Origin: Pedobacter indicus
GTDB lineage: Bacteria > Bacteroidota > Bacteroidia > Sphingobacteriales > Sphingobacteriaceae
DNA: 64,000 nucleotides
Assembly (NCBI RefSeq): GCF_003449035.1
Contig: NZ_QRGB01000001.1
Location: forward strand, 2,976,001 to 3,040,000
Direction of reading: 5' to 3'
A program made the translations under genes and the position numbers. The notes under the pieces were generated by a model. The model searched no databases, was not told where the DNA came from, and saw only the letters and a list, made by a program, of their open reading frames with translations. Below are positions 16,424-27,261 of the stretch, one piece after another (position 1 is the stretch's first letter; every line of letters begins with the position of its first letter).

Positions 16424-18349
16424 ATGATATCTATCAATAACTTAACTTACGAAATAGGTGCACGAGCTTTATATGACGAAGCAAATTGGCATATAAAGCC
16501 TGGAGAAAAAACCGGACTTATTGGAGCTAACGGAACGGGCAAGACCACGCTTTTGAAGTTAATTGTGGGTGAATTACAGCCTACCCGAGGTACGATCTCT
16601 ATGGCTAAGGGCCTAAAGATCGGATATCTAAATCAGGATCTTCTATCATATCACTCAGACAAAAACATCTTACAGGTTTCAATGGAAGCTTTTGAGAGAC
16701 AAAATGAATTGCATGATCAGATAGAAGAGTTACTCAAAAAGCTCGAAACGGATTACAGTGAGGATATACTACACAAACTAAGTGATAAACAAGCCGAATT
16801 TGAAGCACTCGATGGCTACAATATAGAATACAAAGCAGCTAGCGTTTTGGCCGGATTGGGTTTCGATGAAAGAGATCAGCAGCGCCAACTATCCGAATTT
16901 TCAGGAGGATGGAGAATGCGGGTTATGCTAGCACGAATCTTACTTCAGGCACCCGACTTGCTTTTACTTGACGAACCTACAAACCACTTAGACTTACCTT
17001 CAATTCAATGGCTAGAAAACTATTTGCAGGCATTTGAAGGAGCGGTAATCATAGTTTCCCATGACCGATATTTCCTGGACCGCGTAATTGAAAAAACAGT
17101 TGAATCAAAAAGAGGGAAGCTCAATATATATGCGGGAAACTACAGTTTCTACCTGGAAGAAAAAGCACAACGTGAGGAAATACAAAGCAATCAGTACAAA
17201 AACCAACAAGCTAAAATCAAACAAGAAGAAAAACTAATTGAGCGTTTCCGTGCTAAAGCAAGTAAAGCGAAGATGGTTCAGAGTCGGATAAAAGCTCTGG
17301 ATAAAATGGAAAAGGTGGACGCGGTCGATGATTACAACCCGATCGTTAATTTTAGTTTCCGTTTTAGTAAACAATCAGGCAGGCATGTTAAGACATTGAA
17401 GAATATTAGCAAGGCTTACCCGGGTGTACCTATTCTGAAGAACGCAGACGGACTTATTGAGAAGGGAGACAAAATAGCATTAATCGGTGCAAACGGTCGA
17501 GGAAAGTCTACTTTACTCAGGATTATAGCGGGTGCGGATCCTGACTTTGGAGGAACGGCGGAATCGGGCCATAATGTGACGCAAACTTTTTTTGCACAAC
17601 ACCAATTGGAGGCTTTACATCTGGAAAATGAAATTCTGCAAGAACTACAGGCCTTCGCACCGAAACATACCGAGACAGAGCTTCGAACCATTTTAGGATC
17701 TTTTCTGTTCACAGGAGACGATGTTTTCAAAAAAGTCAAAGTCTTGTCCGGTGGAGAAAAGTCGCGCGTAGCTTTGGCAAAAGCATTAACCGCCGACGCG
17801 AATTTCCTATTACTTGATGAGCCAACAAATCACTTGGATATTCAATCAATAAACATTCTGATTCAGGCTTTGAAACAATATGAAGGCACGTTTGTTGTCG
17901 TTTCCCACGACCGTTACTTATTAGACAATGTCGCAAATAAGATTTGGTATATTGACGATATGAAAATCAAAGAATATCCTGGTACGTATCAAGAATATGA
18001 AGATTGGAAGCTCATTAAAGAAAACAATAGTACTCATAAGGAGCATGTAAAGGAAAAAAAAGTAAAGAAAAACAGCGAATCCAATAACGCAGATAAGAAC
18101 ACAAGAGAACGTCGGGCTTTAAGCTTAAATAAAGATTTAGATCGCCTGGATAAAGACATCATGGCGATTAATAATAAAATAAAAGAAATAGAAACCAAGC
18201 TTACTGATCCAGAGGTTTACCAAGACATGGAAAAGTTGACCAAGCTTAACAAGGATTATGAATATAACAAGTCAGAACAGGCTACTCTCCAAGAAAAATG
18301 GGAGCGCATTGCGGATGAAATTCTGGAACTTGAACAATTAGAAAGTTAA
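16424..18349 (+). CDS. ABC-F family ATPase (ribosome-associated type)
   Basis: A 641-residue soluble protein with two ABC ATPase domains and no membrane part. The first Walker A is GANGTGKT (residues 34-41), with signature [11 protein letters not shown] and Walker [13 protein letters not shown]. The second half has [21 protein letters not shown] and [12 protein letters not shown] basic linker between the domains and a C-terminal coiled coil (from about residue 560) resemble Uup/YfmR-type proteins, which act on the ribosomal E site. The start ATG 16424 follows a -7 box. A thioesterase gene follows after 7 bases and is likely co-transcribed. Confidence 0.93.
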   Translation: MISINNLTYEIGARALYDEANWHIKPGEKTGLIGANGTGKTTLLKLIVGELQPTRGTISMAKGLKIGYLNQDLLSYHSDKNILQVSMEAFERQNELHDQIEELLKKLETDYSEDILHKLSDKQAEFEALDGYNIEYKAASVLAGLGFDERDQQRQLSEFSGGWRMRVMLARILLQAPDLLLLDEPTNHLDLPSIQWLENYLQAFEGAVIIVSHDRYFLDRVIEKTVESKRGKLNIYAGNYSFYLEEKAQREEIQSNQYKNQQAKIKQEEKLIERFRAKASKAKMVQSRIKALDKMEKVDAVDDYNPIVNFSFRFSKQSGRHVKTLKNISKAYPGVPILKNADGLIEKGDKIALIGANGRGKSTLLRIIAGADPDFGGTAESGHNVTQTFFAQHQLEALHLENEILQELQAFAPKHTETELRTILGSFLFTGDDVFKKVKVLSGGEKSRVALAKALTADANFLLLDEPTNHLDIQSINILIQALKQYEGTFVVVSHDRYLLDNVANKIWYIDDMKIKEYPGTYQEYEDWKLIKENNSTHKEHVKEKKVKKNSESNNADKNTRERRALSLNKDLDRLDKDIMAINNKIKEIETKLTDPEVYQDMEKLTKLNKDYEYNKSEQATLQEKWERIADEILELEQLES

Positions 18350-18356
18350 AGTAAAG

Positions 18357-18890
18357 ATGAAGAAAAAATTTGCAAAGGATTCACATGTAGTCATGAACGA
18401 ATTGGTTCTACCTAACGATACCAATCCACTAAATAATCTTATGGGCGGGCGGCTTCTTCATTGGATGGACATAGCCGGTGCGATTTCTGCACAAAAACAT
18501 TGTGACAGGGTTGTAGTCACGGCTTCTGTTGATAATGTATCATTTAAACATCCGGTTAAACTAGGTGCGGTAATAACAATCGAAGCGCAGGTAACCCGAG
18601 CATTTAACACGTCAGTGGAAGTTCGGTTAACTGTATGGGCACAAAACATGCCTGGGGGGACTAAGGTAATATCTAACCAAGCTTTCTATACCTTTGTTGC
18701 AATCGATGAAAACTCAAATACTGTCAAAGTTCCCCAACTTGTTCCGGAAACAGAAGATGAGAAAGAATTCTATAAGAGTGCGATTCAACGGCGAGAGATA
18801 CGGTTGGTTTTAGCTGGAAGGTTAGCAGTCTCAGAAGCTTCTGAACTGCGAAGCATTCTTAACTCAAATTCAAATACACCAAGGCTTTAG
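18357..18890 (+). CDS. Acyl-CoA thioesterase, hotdog fold
   Basis: A 177-residue hotdog-fold thioesterase of the YciA/BACH type that hydrolyses acyl-CoA esters. NPLNNLMGGRLLHWMDIAGAISAQKHC contains the conserved N...GG..L.WMD active-site helix, and VDNVSFKHPVKLGAVITIEAQV is the following strand pair. It starts 7 bases after the ABC-F stop, so the two form an operon. It converges on the EVE gene, with the stop codons overlapping by 4 bases (18887-18890). Confidence 0.9.
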   Translation: MKKKFAKDSHVVMNELVLPNDTNPLNNLMGGRLLHWMDIAGAISAQKHCDRVVVTASVDNVSFKHPVKLGAVITIEAQVTRAFNTSVEVRLTVWAQNMPGGTKVISNQAFYTFVAIDENSNTVKVPQLVPETEDEKEFYKSAIQRREIRLVLAGRLAVSEASELRSILNSNSNTPRL

Positions 18891-19291
18891 CTTCCCAGTT
18901 CGACTATCCGATCAAACTCTTCCCGTTTCAAAGGCATTACGGATAGTCTGCTCTGCTTTACCAATGCTGTTTCTTTTAATAGATCATCATTTTTGATCGT
19001 TTCCAGACTTACCGGGTTCTTTAATTCTTCAACGGGAGACAAGTCAACTACAACCCAACGGTCATCAGTCGTAGTTGGATCCTGATAAAATTCGTTAACG
19101 ACTTTAGCTATTCCTACAACTTCCTTTCCTTCATTACTATGGTAAAAAAGTACCAGATCGCCCTTTTTCATATCCTTTAAATTGTTTCTAGCCTGATAAT
19201 TACGCACACCATCCCAGAATGTTTGCTTATCTTTCAGAAATTGTTGCCAGCTGTATTTAAAAGGTTCGGATTTAACTAAGAAATAATTCAT
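18887..19291 (-). CDS. EVE domain protein
   Basis: A 134-residue single-domain EVE protein: MNYFLVKSEPFKYSW, FWDGVRNYQARNNLKDMKKGDLVLFYHSN and GIAKVVNEFYQDPTT are family hallmarks. EVE domains belong to the PUA-like superfamily and are thought to bind modified bases in DNA or RNA. ATG 19291 is the family start; a longer frame from 19336 adds a non-conserved extension. A -7-like box (CAAATCTA, 19334-19341) lies upstream. Confidence 0.93.
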   Translation of the reverse strand: MNYFLVKSEPFKYSWQQFLKDKQTFWDGVRNYQARNNLKDMKKGDLVLFYHSNEGKEVVGIAKVVNEFYQDPTTTDDRWVVVDLSPVEELKNPVSLETIKNDDLLKETALVKQSRLSVMPLKREEFDRIVELGS

Positions 19292-19368
19292 ATTCAAAAA
19301 AAAGAGAGATTCAGGAAAATCCCCAAACCTCTCCAAATCTAATAAAATTCAGCAACTAATGGCTACTT

Positions 19369-19866
19369 TTAATGACTACTTTGACCATCTATCCCATGTG
19401 CATGCCCATGCGACAGTTCATCCTCTGTAGCTTCACGAACCTCTAATACTTCAATATCAAAGTGAAGATCTTGTCCCGCCATGGGATGATTCAGATCTAC
19501 AACAACAACTTCTGGACTCACCTCTACTACCTTCGCACGGAATTGATTTCCTTGGTTGTCTTGTAGAGGAATAATTTCTCCAACAGGTGGGATACCAGAC
19601 TCTTTAAACATATCAGCAGGGAGCTGAGCTACCGCTGCTTCATCGACATCGCCATAAGCATCAACTGCTTTCAGTTCAAAATCAACAGTATCACCTTTTT
19701 TTAAGCCTTGTATATTTTCTTCGAATTTAGGCAACATCATACCCACACCCGATAAGAAAACTAAAGGGTTTTCCTTGTTTGCTTCCTCTACAAACTCCTT
19801 CTCTCCATTGTTTAATTTGTGTAACTTGTAAGTTAGCGCTACTACGGTGTTTGGTTGTATATTCAT
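19369..19866 (-). CDS. FKBP-type peptidyl-prolyl isomerase, SlyD-like
   Basis: A 165-residue SlyD-type prolyl isomerase and folding helper. The split FKBP domain surrounds an insert-in-flap region: VALTYKLHKLNNGEKE, NPLVFLSGVGMMLPKFEENIQGLKKGD, the insert (AYGDVDEAAVAQLPADMF), then VVVVDLNHPMAGQDLHFDIEVLEV. The His-containing tail (SHGHAHGIDGQSSH) suggests metal binding as in SlyD. It follows the DUF255 gene on the same strand after 23 bases and is probably co-transcribed with it. Confidence 0.93.
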   Translation of the reverse strand: MNIQPNTVVALTYKLHKLNNGEKEFVEEANKENPLVFLSGVGMMLPKFEENIQGLKKGDTVDFELKAVDAYGDVDEAAVAQLPADMFKESGIPPVGEIIPLQDNQGNQFRAKVVEVSPEVVVVDLNHPMAGQDLHFDIEVLEVREATEDELSHGHAHGIDGQSSH

Positions 19867-19889
19867 CTTATCAAAATTGTGGAGAGCTT

Positions 19890-21908
19890 TTAATTACTCT
19901 CCGGATTAAAAATTAAATTTAAGGCAGCTGGTATACTATTTACCGGCTTGCTGCAACTTTTGTTTCTACAAACATATACTTTCGTTGTTTGTCCAATTTT
20001 ATTTTTTAGTAAAGGAAGACTCTCTTCTGTACCCCCAAGGGTTATACGATTCGGAAGATAGACCTGATCTAATTCTTTTCTATATTTATGTAATTTTGGC
20101 CCAGTGATAGCAATTTCATTAACACCAACAACCTCTTCTAATACCAATATTGCCCAATTCGAAAACGCGGAAGGGTAAGTTTTGATCTGTGGAAAAACAT
20201 TACCCAAAGTCTGCATAGCCATTGAACGATAGTTATCATCATCAAAAAACAAGCCTAACTTGAATAATTGACCGACAAAAACTGAATTGGAAGAAGGAAT
20301 GACATCATCCATAACTTCCTTTTTATCGGCAATTAGCTGCTCCGCCTCTTGAGAACTGTAATTGAACACAGTATCACCTTTCTGCCAGAAATCAACCAAT
20401 ACCCTGTCTGTTAATTTTTTAGCTCGGAGCAGGTAGCCGACTTCGAACGTACATTCATACAATCCGATCAAAGCATCAATATAAAATGCATAATCATCTA
20501 AAAAACCAAGAATCTGACGTCCCCGATGTTCTGGCTGTCTTAACAATCTGTCATTCGCTTTTAAAAGATTTTCACTAATAAATTGATCACACTTTTTTGC
20601 GACATCCAAAAAATCCGGTTGATCAAACACACGATACGCATCAGATAAGGATCTGATCATCATGGCATTCCACGAACAAAGAATTTTATCGTCTAAAGCA
20701 GGACGATTCCTTTTTTCACGATAGTCCCATAGCCTCCTTTTCGTTTCGGCGAGATAGTTTTCCCATTCCTGTGCTGTATAACCAACGTCTTGCGCCAATG
20801 TGTCAGCATGCTCGTCGATCTTTAGCACATTCGTATTCATTTCTGCCCAGTTCCCTTCTGAAGATATTTGAAAATAATGAACAAACGATTCCGCATCATC
20901 ACCCAAAGCCTCGCGAATTTCTCGTTCCGTAAAACAATAGTATTTACCTTCAACACCATCACTATCCGCATCGAGCGAACTGTAAAATGCACCAGAAGGA
21001 TGTGTCATTTCCCTTTTTACCCATGCTATTGTTTCATATACAATACGTTTATAGTGGGGATCTCTTTTATGGAGATAGGCTTCACTGTAAAGACTGATTA
21101 ACAGAGCATTATCATACAGCATTTTCTCAAAGTGAGGGATGTGCCACTCAGCATCGACGGAATAACGTGCAAAACCACCTCCTACCTGGTCATAGATCCC
21201 TCCACAAGCTATTTTTTTTAAGGTAAAATGTACATGGTCTAATACAGTGTTATCTTTCGTGTGAAATCCATAACGTAAAAGAAAGAGCCAGTTATTGGGT
21301 AGAGGGAACTTTGGTACCCGACGATTTCCCCCGTACTTAGCATCAAATGAATTTTTCCAGTCGCTCACCATATCAATTAAGTCCTGCAACCGAAAAGGTT
21401 CTTGTACTTCATTGTATGGGATCAAATCTGACCGGACAATACCTTCTGTCAAACGTTCAGCATAATCGTAGGCTACGTCTGGCTTTTCAAGCCACGTCTC
21501 GTTCAGTTGAATTAAAATACTGATCCATTCTTCGGGCTTAAAATAAGTCCCGCCGTATATTGGCCGACCATCGGGAAGGCAAATAACGTTGAGCGGCCAC
21601 CCGCCTTGCCCTTTCATTAACTGTACGGCCGTCATATAAACCTGATCGATATCAGGACGTTCTTCACGATCAACTTTGACAGCTACAAAATGATCATTCA
21701 TCACTTTCGCCACTTCGGTATTTTCGAAACTCTCTCTCTCCATCACATGACACCAATGACAGGCCGCATATCCTATACTGATGATGATTAATTTATTTTC
21801 CTTTTTCGCTTTGGATAGGGCTTCTTCACCCCAAGGATACCAGTCAACAGGATTATACTGATGCTGTTTCAAATATGGAGAAGATTCTAATTGTAACCGA
21901 TTCGGCAT
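19890..21908 (-). CDS. DUF255 thioredoxin-domain protein (YyaL/SPATA20-like)
   Basis: A 672-residue protein with an N-terminal DUF255 thioredoxin-like domain ([28 protein letters not shown] motif at residues 50-53, [21 protein letters not shown]) and a long helical six-hairpin/glycosidase-like C-terminal region. This is the YyaL family, which is conserved from bacteria to animals. Function is not settled; a cellobiose-epimerase-like fold has been noted for the C-terminal part. Length is normal for the family. Confidence 0.92.
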   Translation of the reverse strand: MPNRLQLESSPYLKQHQYNPVDWYPWGEEALSKAKKENKLIIISIGYAACHWCHVMERESFENTEVAKVMNDHFVAVKVDREERPDIDQVYMTAVQLMKGQGGWPLNVICLPDGRPIYGGTYFKPEEWISILIQLNETWLEKPDVAYDYAERLTEGIVRSDLIPYNEVQEPFRLQDLIDMVSDWKNSFDAKYGGNRRVPKFPLPNNWLFLLRYGFHTKDNTVLDHVHFTLKKIACGGIYDQVGGGFARYSVDAEWHIPHFEKMLYDNALLISLYSEAYLHKRDPHYKRIVYETIAWVKREMTHPSGAFYSSLDADSDGVEGKYYCFTEREIREALGDDAESFVHYFQISSEGNWAEMNTNVLKIDEHADTLAQDVGYTAQEWENYLAETKRRLWDYREKRNRPALDDKILCSWNAMMIRSLSDAYRVFDQPDFLDVAKKCDQFISENLLKANDRLLRQPEHRGRQILGFLDDYAFYIDALIGLYECTFEVGYLLRAKKLTDRVLVDFWQKGDTVFNYSSQEAEQLIADKKEVMDDVIPSSNSVFVGQLFKLGLFFDDDNYRSMAMQTLGNVFPQIKTYPSAFSNWAILVLEEVVGVNEIAITGPKLHKYRKELDQVYLPNRITLGGTEESLPLLKNKIGQTTKVYVCRNKSCSKPVNSIPAALNLIFNPESN

Positions 21909-21961
21909 ATATTATATAAATGTAAGATTTTCAATGAAGAATAGAAAATTACAGGAAGGAT

Positions 21962-21991
21962 AAGCTAATATTTAGGTTTTAACCTTAGCTT
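21962..21991. repeat. Nested inverted repeat in divergent intergenic region
   Basis: AAGCTAA...TTAGCTT encloses AGGTT-TT-AACCT, followed by a T-run, between the divergent DUF255 and aminopeptidase genes. It could be a hairpin or a regulator site; its position upstream of both genes argues against a simple terminator. Confidence 0.4.
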
Positions 21992-22025
21992 TTTAGTAAC
22001 TTGCAAACTTATTAATTCGTAATAT

Positions 22026-23804
22026 ATGACACCTTTTAACAAACTCTCCCTTTTAAGAGAGAAGATGAAAGAAAAAAATATTGATGCTTATATTATTGCT
22101 TCTGCAGATCCTCATATGAGTGAATATCTACCAGATCGATATAAAAATATGGAGTGGTTGTCAGGCTTTACCGGTTCAGCAGGAACATTAGTAATTACGG
22201 CCGATTTTGCTGGTTTGTGGACTGATAGCCGCTATTTTGTTCAGGCTGGGGAGCAGCTAAAAGACACAGGTTTTGAATTGGTTAAACTAAAAAACCAAGG
22301 AGCTCCAGAATATATTGACTGGTTAGCAAAGCACTTGACCCAAGATGCAACAGTCGGTTTTGATGGTAAACTGATGTCAATAGCGGTTGCCAAAGAGGCG
22401 ATAGAGACTTTGCAGACGAGAAATATTCGTGTTATTTCAGATATTGACCTAATTGACGATATCTGGACTGACCGTCCGTCTTTGCCGACCGAAAAGGCAT
22501 ACTTGTTAGACGAAGAAACGACGGGCAAATCTGTCGCAGAAAAGATCTCGGAGATAAGAAGCAGGCTAAGAGAAAGTGGAGCCACAGCTCATCTTATTTC
22601 ATCACTGGACGATATATCTTGGATCTTTAACCTTCGTGGATCCGACGTAAAATGCAATCCGGTTGTATTGAGTTTCGCTATTATTGAACCGGAGGATGTC
22701 CAACTATTTATCGATAAAACCAAGTTAAGTGGGGATGATATTGAAAAGCTCCACAGATCAAAGGTATCGATTCAGGAATATGACGCAATAGAACATGCGA
22801 TCACATCGTTACCTGGGGATGCTACAGTTTTTGTTGATCCTAAACGTAACTGCTTCGCTTATTATTCCCTCATTCCGACGACATGCAAAAAGGTAGAAAA
22901 TATTAATCCAAGTACTTTTTTAAAAGCAGTAAAAAATGAGGTTGAACTTACTCATACTCGTACAACGATGGTTAAAGACGGTACAGCACTAACCAACTTT
23001 TTCTATTGGTTGGAAATGAGTATTGGGAAAAAAGAGATCACCGAAATTACGATTGCAGAAAAGCTGAAAGAATTCAGGGCCAAACAAGAAGGCTTCGTGG
23101 GTGAGAGCTTTGATACGATTGCAGGCTATAAGGCTCATGGTGCCCTCCCTCATTACAAAGCTACCGAAGAAAACAAATCTACGTTGGAACCAAACGGGTT
23201 ATTGCTTATTGATTCAGGTGGACAATATACAACAGGGACTACAGATATTACCCGAGTTATCTCATTAGGAAATCCTAGTCCGGAGGAAAAAAGAGATTAT
23301 ACACTTGTGCTTAAGGCGATGATTGAAGGAAGTACTACTAACTTCCCTACTGGTACAAAGGGTTATCAGATTGACGCGATAACTCGCAGACCTCTCTGGG
23401 ATCATTTCAAAAACTATGGACATGGCACCGGCCATGGCGTTGGTTTCTTCTTGAACGTACATGAGGGTCCACATGTGTTTAACACGGCGAACATCAACAT
23501 CGCGATTGAGCCCAACATGATCACTTCAATAGAACCTGGTCTTTACATTGAAGGGCGTTACGGCATTCGCATAGAAAACCTTGTAGCTAGTCATATTGAA
23601 GCCGAAAATCAATTTGGCCAATTCCAATGCTTCGAGACTTTGACATTATGCTATATAGAAACGTCGTTAGTAGACAAGGATTTACTGAATGATAAGCACA
23701 TAGAGTGGCTGAATAACTATCATGCTGTTGTATTCGAGAAAATTTCCCCTCATCTGGACAATAGCGAACGAGAATGGTTCAAAAATAAAACAAAAGCAAT
23801 CTAA
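22026..23804 (+). CDS. Xaa-Pro aminopeptidase (M24 family)
   Basis: A 592-residue aminopeptidase P that removes N-terminal residues before proline. It has three parts: two creatinase-like N-terminal domains (to about residue 310) and a C-terminal pita-bread catalytic domain. Dimetal ligands are visible: Asp residues in LLIDSGGQYTTGTTDITR, His in GHGTGHGVG and Glu residues in TSIEPGLYIEGRYGIRIENL. The length matches the eukaryote-like three-domain form found in Bacteroidota. The stop codon overlaps the mazG start by one base (TAATG), so translation is likely coupled. Confidence 0.95.
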   Translation: MTPFNKLSLLREKMKEKNIDAYIIASADPHMSEYLPDRYKNMEWLSGFTGSAGTLVITADFAGLWTDSRYFVQAGEQLKDTGFELVKLKNQGAPEYIDWLAKHLTQDATVGFDGKLMSIAVAKEAIETLQTRNIRVISDIDLIDDIWTDRPSLPTEKAYLLDEETTGKSVAEKISEIRSRLRESGATAHLISSLDDISWIFNLRGSDVKCNPVVLSFAIIEPEDVQLFIDKTKLSGDDIEKLHRSKVSIQEYDAIEHAITSLPGDATVFVDPKRNCFAYYSLIPTTCKKVENINPSTFLKAVKNEVELTHTRTTMVKDGTALTNFFYWLEMSIGKKEITEITIAEKLKEFRAKQEGFVGESFDTIAGYKAHGALPHYKATEENKSTLEPNGLLLIDSGGQYTTGTTDITRVISLGNPSPEEKRDYTLVLKAMIEGSTTNFPTGTKGYQIDAITRRPLWDHFKNYGHGTGHGVGFFLNVHEGPHVFNTANINIAIEPNMITSIEPGLYIEGRYGIRIENLVASHIEAENQFGQFQCFETLTLCYIETSLVDKDLLNDKHIEWLNNYHAVVFEKISPHLDNSEREWFKNKTKAI

Positions 23805-24610
23805 TGGGTAAAACTCCTCCTCCTCCACAAACTAGTGCAACCGGAGCCTTTCAAAGGTTATTAGAAATCATGAATACGCTCAGGACAGACTGCCCTTGGG
23901 ACCGAAAGCAAACGATGCTAAGCTTGCGGCACCTGACAATTGAGGAAATGTATGAATTAGCCGATGCCATTCTTGAAAATGACCTCCCGGAAATTAAAAA
24001 GGAACTAGGAGATATTCTCTTGCACATTGTTTTCTATGCAAAAATTGCTGAAGAACAACAGGCTTTCGACATTACAGAAGTGCTCAATACTATTTGTGAT
24101 AAACTCATCAATAGACACCCTCATATTTATGGCGATGTAGCTGTAGATGATGAAGATGATGTAAAACAGAATTGGGAGCAAATTAAGCTTAAAGAAGGCA
24201 ATAAGTCTGTTTTGGGCGGTGTTCCCCAATCTCTACCGGCCTTGGTAAAAGCTTATAGAATCCAGGACAAAGTCCGAGGGGTAGGATTCAACTGGGAAGA
24301 GAAAGCTCAGGTATGGAAAAAAGTTGAAGAAGAGTTGAACGAATTCAAAAATGAATTCAATATCAGTGAGGAGAAAGATATCGATCAGGAAAAAGCAGAG
24401 GCCGAATTTGGAGACGTTTTATTTTCGCTGATCAATTACGCCCGTTTTCTGGACATTAACCCAGAAAATGCTCTTGAAAGAACAAACAAGAAATTTATTA
24501 AACGATTTTCTCATTTAGAGAAAAGAGCAAAGGAAGAGGGCAAAAACTTACACGACATGTCATTGGAAGAAATGGATGTATATTGGAACGAAGCGAAAAC
24601 TTTCGAATAA
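23804..24610 (+). CDS. mazG: Nucleoside triphosphate pyrophosphohydrolase MazG
   Basis: A 268-residue two-domain MazG protein that hydrolyses NTPs to NMP and PPi, a housecleaning role that can also lower (p)ppGpp. The first EExxE-type helix (LTIEEMYELADAI) with KKELGDILLHIVFYAKI and the second (KKVEEELNEFKNEF ... AEFGDVLFSLINYARF) both carry the Mg-binding acidic residues. The start codon overlaps the aminopeptidase stop. Confidence 0.95.
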   Translation: MGKTPPPPQTSATGAFQRLLEIMNTLRTDCPWDRKQTMLSLRHLTIEEMYELADAILENDLPEIKKELGDILLHIVFYAKIAEEQQAFDITEVLNTICDKLINRHPHIYGDVAVDDEDDVKQNWEQIKLKEGNKSVLGGVPQSLPALVKAYRIQDKVRGVGFNWEEKAQVWKKVEEELNEFKNEFNISEEKDIDQEKAEAEFGDVLFSLINYARFLDINPENALERTNKKFIKRFSHLEKRAKEEGKNLHDMSLEEMDVYWNEAKTFE

Positions 24611-25049
24611 TATTATCCGTTGTGCTTTTTAAATAATACTTAACTTCAATTTTACGCAAAGAAAACTTAGTCGGTCAATTTGTTTGAAATCAATTTGCCT
24701 TTATCAAAGTTTTCTTCACCATGAGTACGCTTATCAAAGCGCTAAACGACAGAACGGAAGATGAGCATGTACAAGATCAACGCAAAAAGGGTGAAAAACA
24801 AAAATCACTTTTGGGTACCTTGGCAAGACGTTGTAAAGGGTATTTAGCAATTAATTATCTATTAATTCCCTATTCCTCCCGTATAAATAGACGAAAATTG
24901 GGATGTATCAGCAAATAACTCGGTAAAAAATCACCTATAAATCCGAACAAGGTCTTAAGGTGATTCCATTCTCAATACGCTTTATCAGAGAAATGAACAA
25001 TTTTTTAGGCCCTTTTATTAATATTAACCCTAATGCACAAAGGGCAATA
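24611..25049. other. 439-base region without a confident gene
   Basis: Between mazG and the convergent permease gene. One 65-codon frame (24721-24918, +) starts at ATG and encodes a charged peptide with no recognised domain and no clear promoter; I do not call it a gene. No tRNA, strong terminator or repeat was seen. Confidence 0.5.
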
Positions 25050-26279
25050 TTACTTAAAACTTATAGCTTTTACCGGATTAATCCTGCTCACTAAACCTGA
25101 GGGTATCAGCAACACCAGTAGACAAATTATCAATGTGCCTCCATTTAACATAACTACATCGGCGAATGAAATAGATATTGGCACATGATCTACATAATAA
25201 GACGCCTCATCTAGCTTGAACAGACGAGTGGTTGATTGGAGTAAGCAGAGTCCCAGCCCTACTAAATTGCCCAGTAGCAGGCCATAACCGATCAAATATG
25301 CAGAATTATACAGAAAGATTTGCCTAATCCCTCCATTCGTAAATCCCAATGCTTTTAATATACCTATCATCCCCGTGCGTTCTAAAATCATAATGAGTAA
25401 GGCAGAAATCATATTAATAACAGCAACCAGTACCATCAGAACAAGAATCACTTCCGTATTCACATCTAAAAGATCCAACCACTTAAAAACTTCGGGGTAA
25501 TAATCTACAATGCTGACCGCCCTAAGATCAATCGGCAGACTGTTAACAATATCAGTAGTCGTTGTTTCGATATCACTAAAATCATTCACACGCATCTCAT
25601 AGCCTCCTACCGTATTTTGATCCCAATTATTTAGACGTTGAATAAGTGGTAAGCTGCCAATGACATAGACCTTATCAATTTCTTCAACACCCAAATTAAA
25701 TATCCCCACAATCTCAAATTTTCTTTTCCGAATAGGTTCTTGAACGAAATACATCAGGAAATCATCGCCTAGACTTAAACTCAACCGGTTCGCTAAGGTT
25801 TGCGAGACAAGGATTTGAGTATTTGCAGCATTGGCATCACTAAAGTCAATCCCTTTACCTTCGACAAGGATTTCGGCAAGATAGCTTTGATCATACCGTG
25901 CGTCGATTCCTTTCAAGACGACACCCTCTACCTCATCGTTGACGTTAATAATTCCAGGTTTCGTAGCGAAAGGATAGATGGATTTGACATTATCAATTGC
26001 TTTTAACTCGGTAGTCGCTGTGTCGCTCAACGAAATTGGCATATTATCGTACGCTATATTCAGATCATACTGAAAAGCAATGACATCGCCGCTAAATCCC
26101 CGTTGTTTTTCTATAATTTCATTCTTGAACCCTTTTAACACAGCTACCGCCAAAATCATGACTGTAAGCCCCAGCATAATACCAGCGATAGCTACTCGTA
26201 CAATTAACTTCGAGAATGTACGATTACTTTTCGTTGTTATACGTTTGGCTATGAATAAAGGAAAGTTCAAATTAGACAC
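25050..26279 (-). CDS. FtsX/LolC-type ABC transporter permease
   Basis: A 409-residue permease with one N-terminal transmembrane helix (residues ~27-48), a large periplasmic MacB-like domain (~50-265) and three C-terminal helices (~278-298, ~325-345, ~375-395), the type VII ABC layout. The cytoplasmic motif MIGILKALGFTNGGIRQIFL is characteristic of LolC/LolE, which release lipoproteins from the inner membrane. The ATPase partner is not in the window. A -7 box at 26298-26305 drives it. Confidence 0.9.
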   Translation of the reverse strand: MSNLNFPLFIAKRITTKSNRTFSKLIVRVAIAGIMLGLTVMILAVAVLKGFKNEIIEKQRGFSGDVIAFQYDLNIAYDNMPISLSDTATTELKAIDNVKSIYPFATKPGIINVNDEVEGVVLKGIDARYDQSYLAEILVEGKGIDFSDANAANTQILVSQTLANRLSLSLGDDFLMYFVQEPIRKRKFEIVGIFNLGVEEIDKVYVIGSLPLIQRLNNWDQNTVGGYEMRVNDFSDIETTTTDIVNSLPIDLRAVSIVDYYPEVFKWLDLLDVNTEVILVLMVLVAVINMISALLIMILERTGMIGILKALGFTNGGIRQIFLYNSAYLIGYGLLLGNLVGLGLCLLQSTTRLFKLDEASYYVDHVPISISFADVVMLNGGTLIICLLVLLIPSGLVSRINPVKAISFK

Positions 26280-26297
26280 ATATTATTTTTACCTTCG

Positions 26298-26305
26298 CAA
26301 AGGTA
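26298..26305 (-). promoter_or_regulatory. -7 box (TACCTTTG) for the permease gene
   Basis: CAAAGGTA on this strand reads TACCTTTG toward the permease and matches TAnnTTTG, 18 bases from the ATG. Confidence 0.5.
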
Positions 26306-26340
26306 AAGAATGTATTTAAGAATCTTTTAATTAATAGTAT

Positions 26341-27258
26341 ATGTCGATTATTTTCATGGGGACTCCAGACTTTGCAGTTGCTTCGCTTAAAGCGTTATTA
26401 GATGCAGGAGAGAAAGTAGTTGCAGTGGTTACAGCACCTGATAAACCAGCGGGTCGAGGGCAGAAGCTTCATCAATCTGCTGTAAAACGTTATGCTCAGG
26501 AACAAAGCTTGGCCATTATGCAACCGACAAACTTGAAAGATCCTGATTTTCTGAGCGAGTTAAAAAGCTACCAGGCTGAACTTCAGATCGTCGTGGCTTT
26601 TAGGATGTTACCTGAAGTCGTGTGGAGTATGCCGAAAAAAGGGACGATAAACCTGCATGCTTCTTTATTGCCTCAGTACCGAGGTGCTGCGCCGATTAAC
26701 CATGCCATTATAAATGGCGAAAAAGAAAGTGGTGTGACAACATTCTTACTTCAACACGAAATCGACACCGGTAATATTTTATTCTCCGAAAAAGTGCCGA
26801 TCAGCAACAATGATACAGCCGGAGATTTACATGACGAGCTTATGAAAGTTGGCGCACAACTTTTGGTCAAGACAGTTCAGGCAATTAAGCAAAATAAAAT
26901 AGAAGGAACACCACAACAAACAGATAAGGAGACGCTAAAAAGCGCACCGAAAATTCACAAGGATGATTGTAAAATCAACTGGGCACAGTCTGCTAAAAAC
27001 CTACATAACTTCATCAGAGGCCTAAGCCCCTATCCTACTGCCTATACCCGGTTAAATGGTAAGATTTTAAAAATTTTTAAGGCCTCTCCAATTTACGAAA
27101 AACCTGACATAGCGGTCGGAGATTATAAGAGCGACGGCAAAAGCTTTCTTCGATACGCTTGCACTGATGGATACATCGATGTAGAAGTTCTGCAAATCGA
27201 AGGCAAGAAGCGTATGAGTGTCACTGATTTTTTAAGAGGATATCAAATAGGGCAATAA
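26341..27258 (+). CDS. fmt: Methionyl-tRNA formyltransferase
   Basis: A 305-residue enzyme that formylates initiator Met-tRNA using 10-formyl-THF. N-terminal IIFMGTPDFAV, the folate/catalytic signature NLHASLLPQYRGAAPI with Asn-104 and His-106, and the catalytic-Asp region HEIDTGNILF are present. The C-terminal tRNA-binding OB-like domain starts near residue 210. It converges on the class IV aminotransferase with only 3 bases between stops. Confidence 0.97.
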   Translation: MSIIFMGTPDFAVASLKALLDAGEKVVAVVTAPDKPAGRGQKLHQSAVKRYAQEQSLAIMQPTNLKDPDFLSELKSYQAELQIVVAFRMLPEVVWSMPKKGTINLHASLLPQYRGAAPINHAIINGEKESGVTTFLLQHEIDTGNILFSEKVPISNNDTAGDLHDELMKVGAQLLVKTVQAIKQNKIEGTPQQTDKETLKSAPKIHKDDCKINWAQSAKNLHNFIRGLSPYPTAYTRLNGKILKIFKASPIYEKPDIAVGDYKSDGKSFLRYACTDGYIDVEVLQIEGKKRMSVTDFLRGYQIGQ

Positions 27259-27261
27259 AAT

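Noticed and set aside
24721-24918. 65-codon frame between mazG and the permease gene
   Set aside because: No recognised domain, no clear promoter box and no family resemblance; kept only as part of the described gene-poor region.
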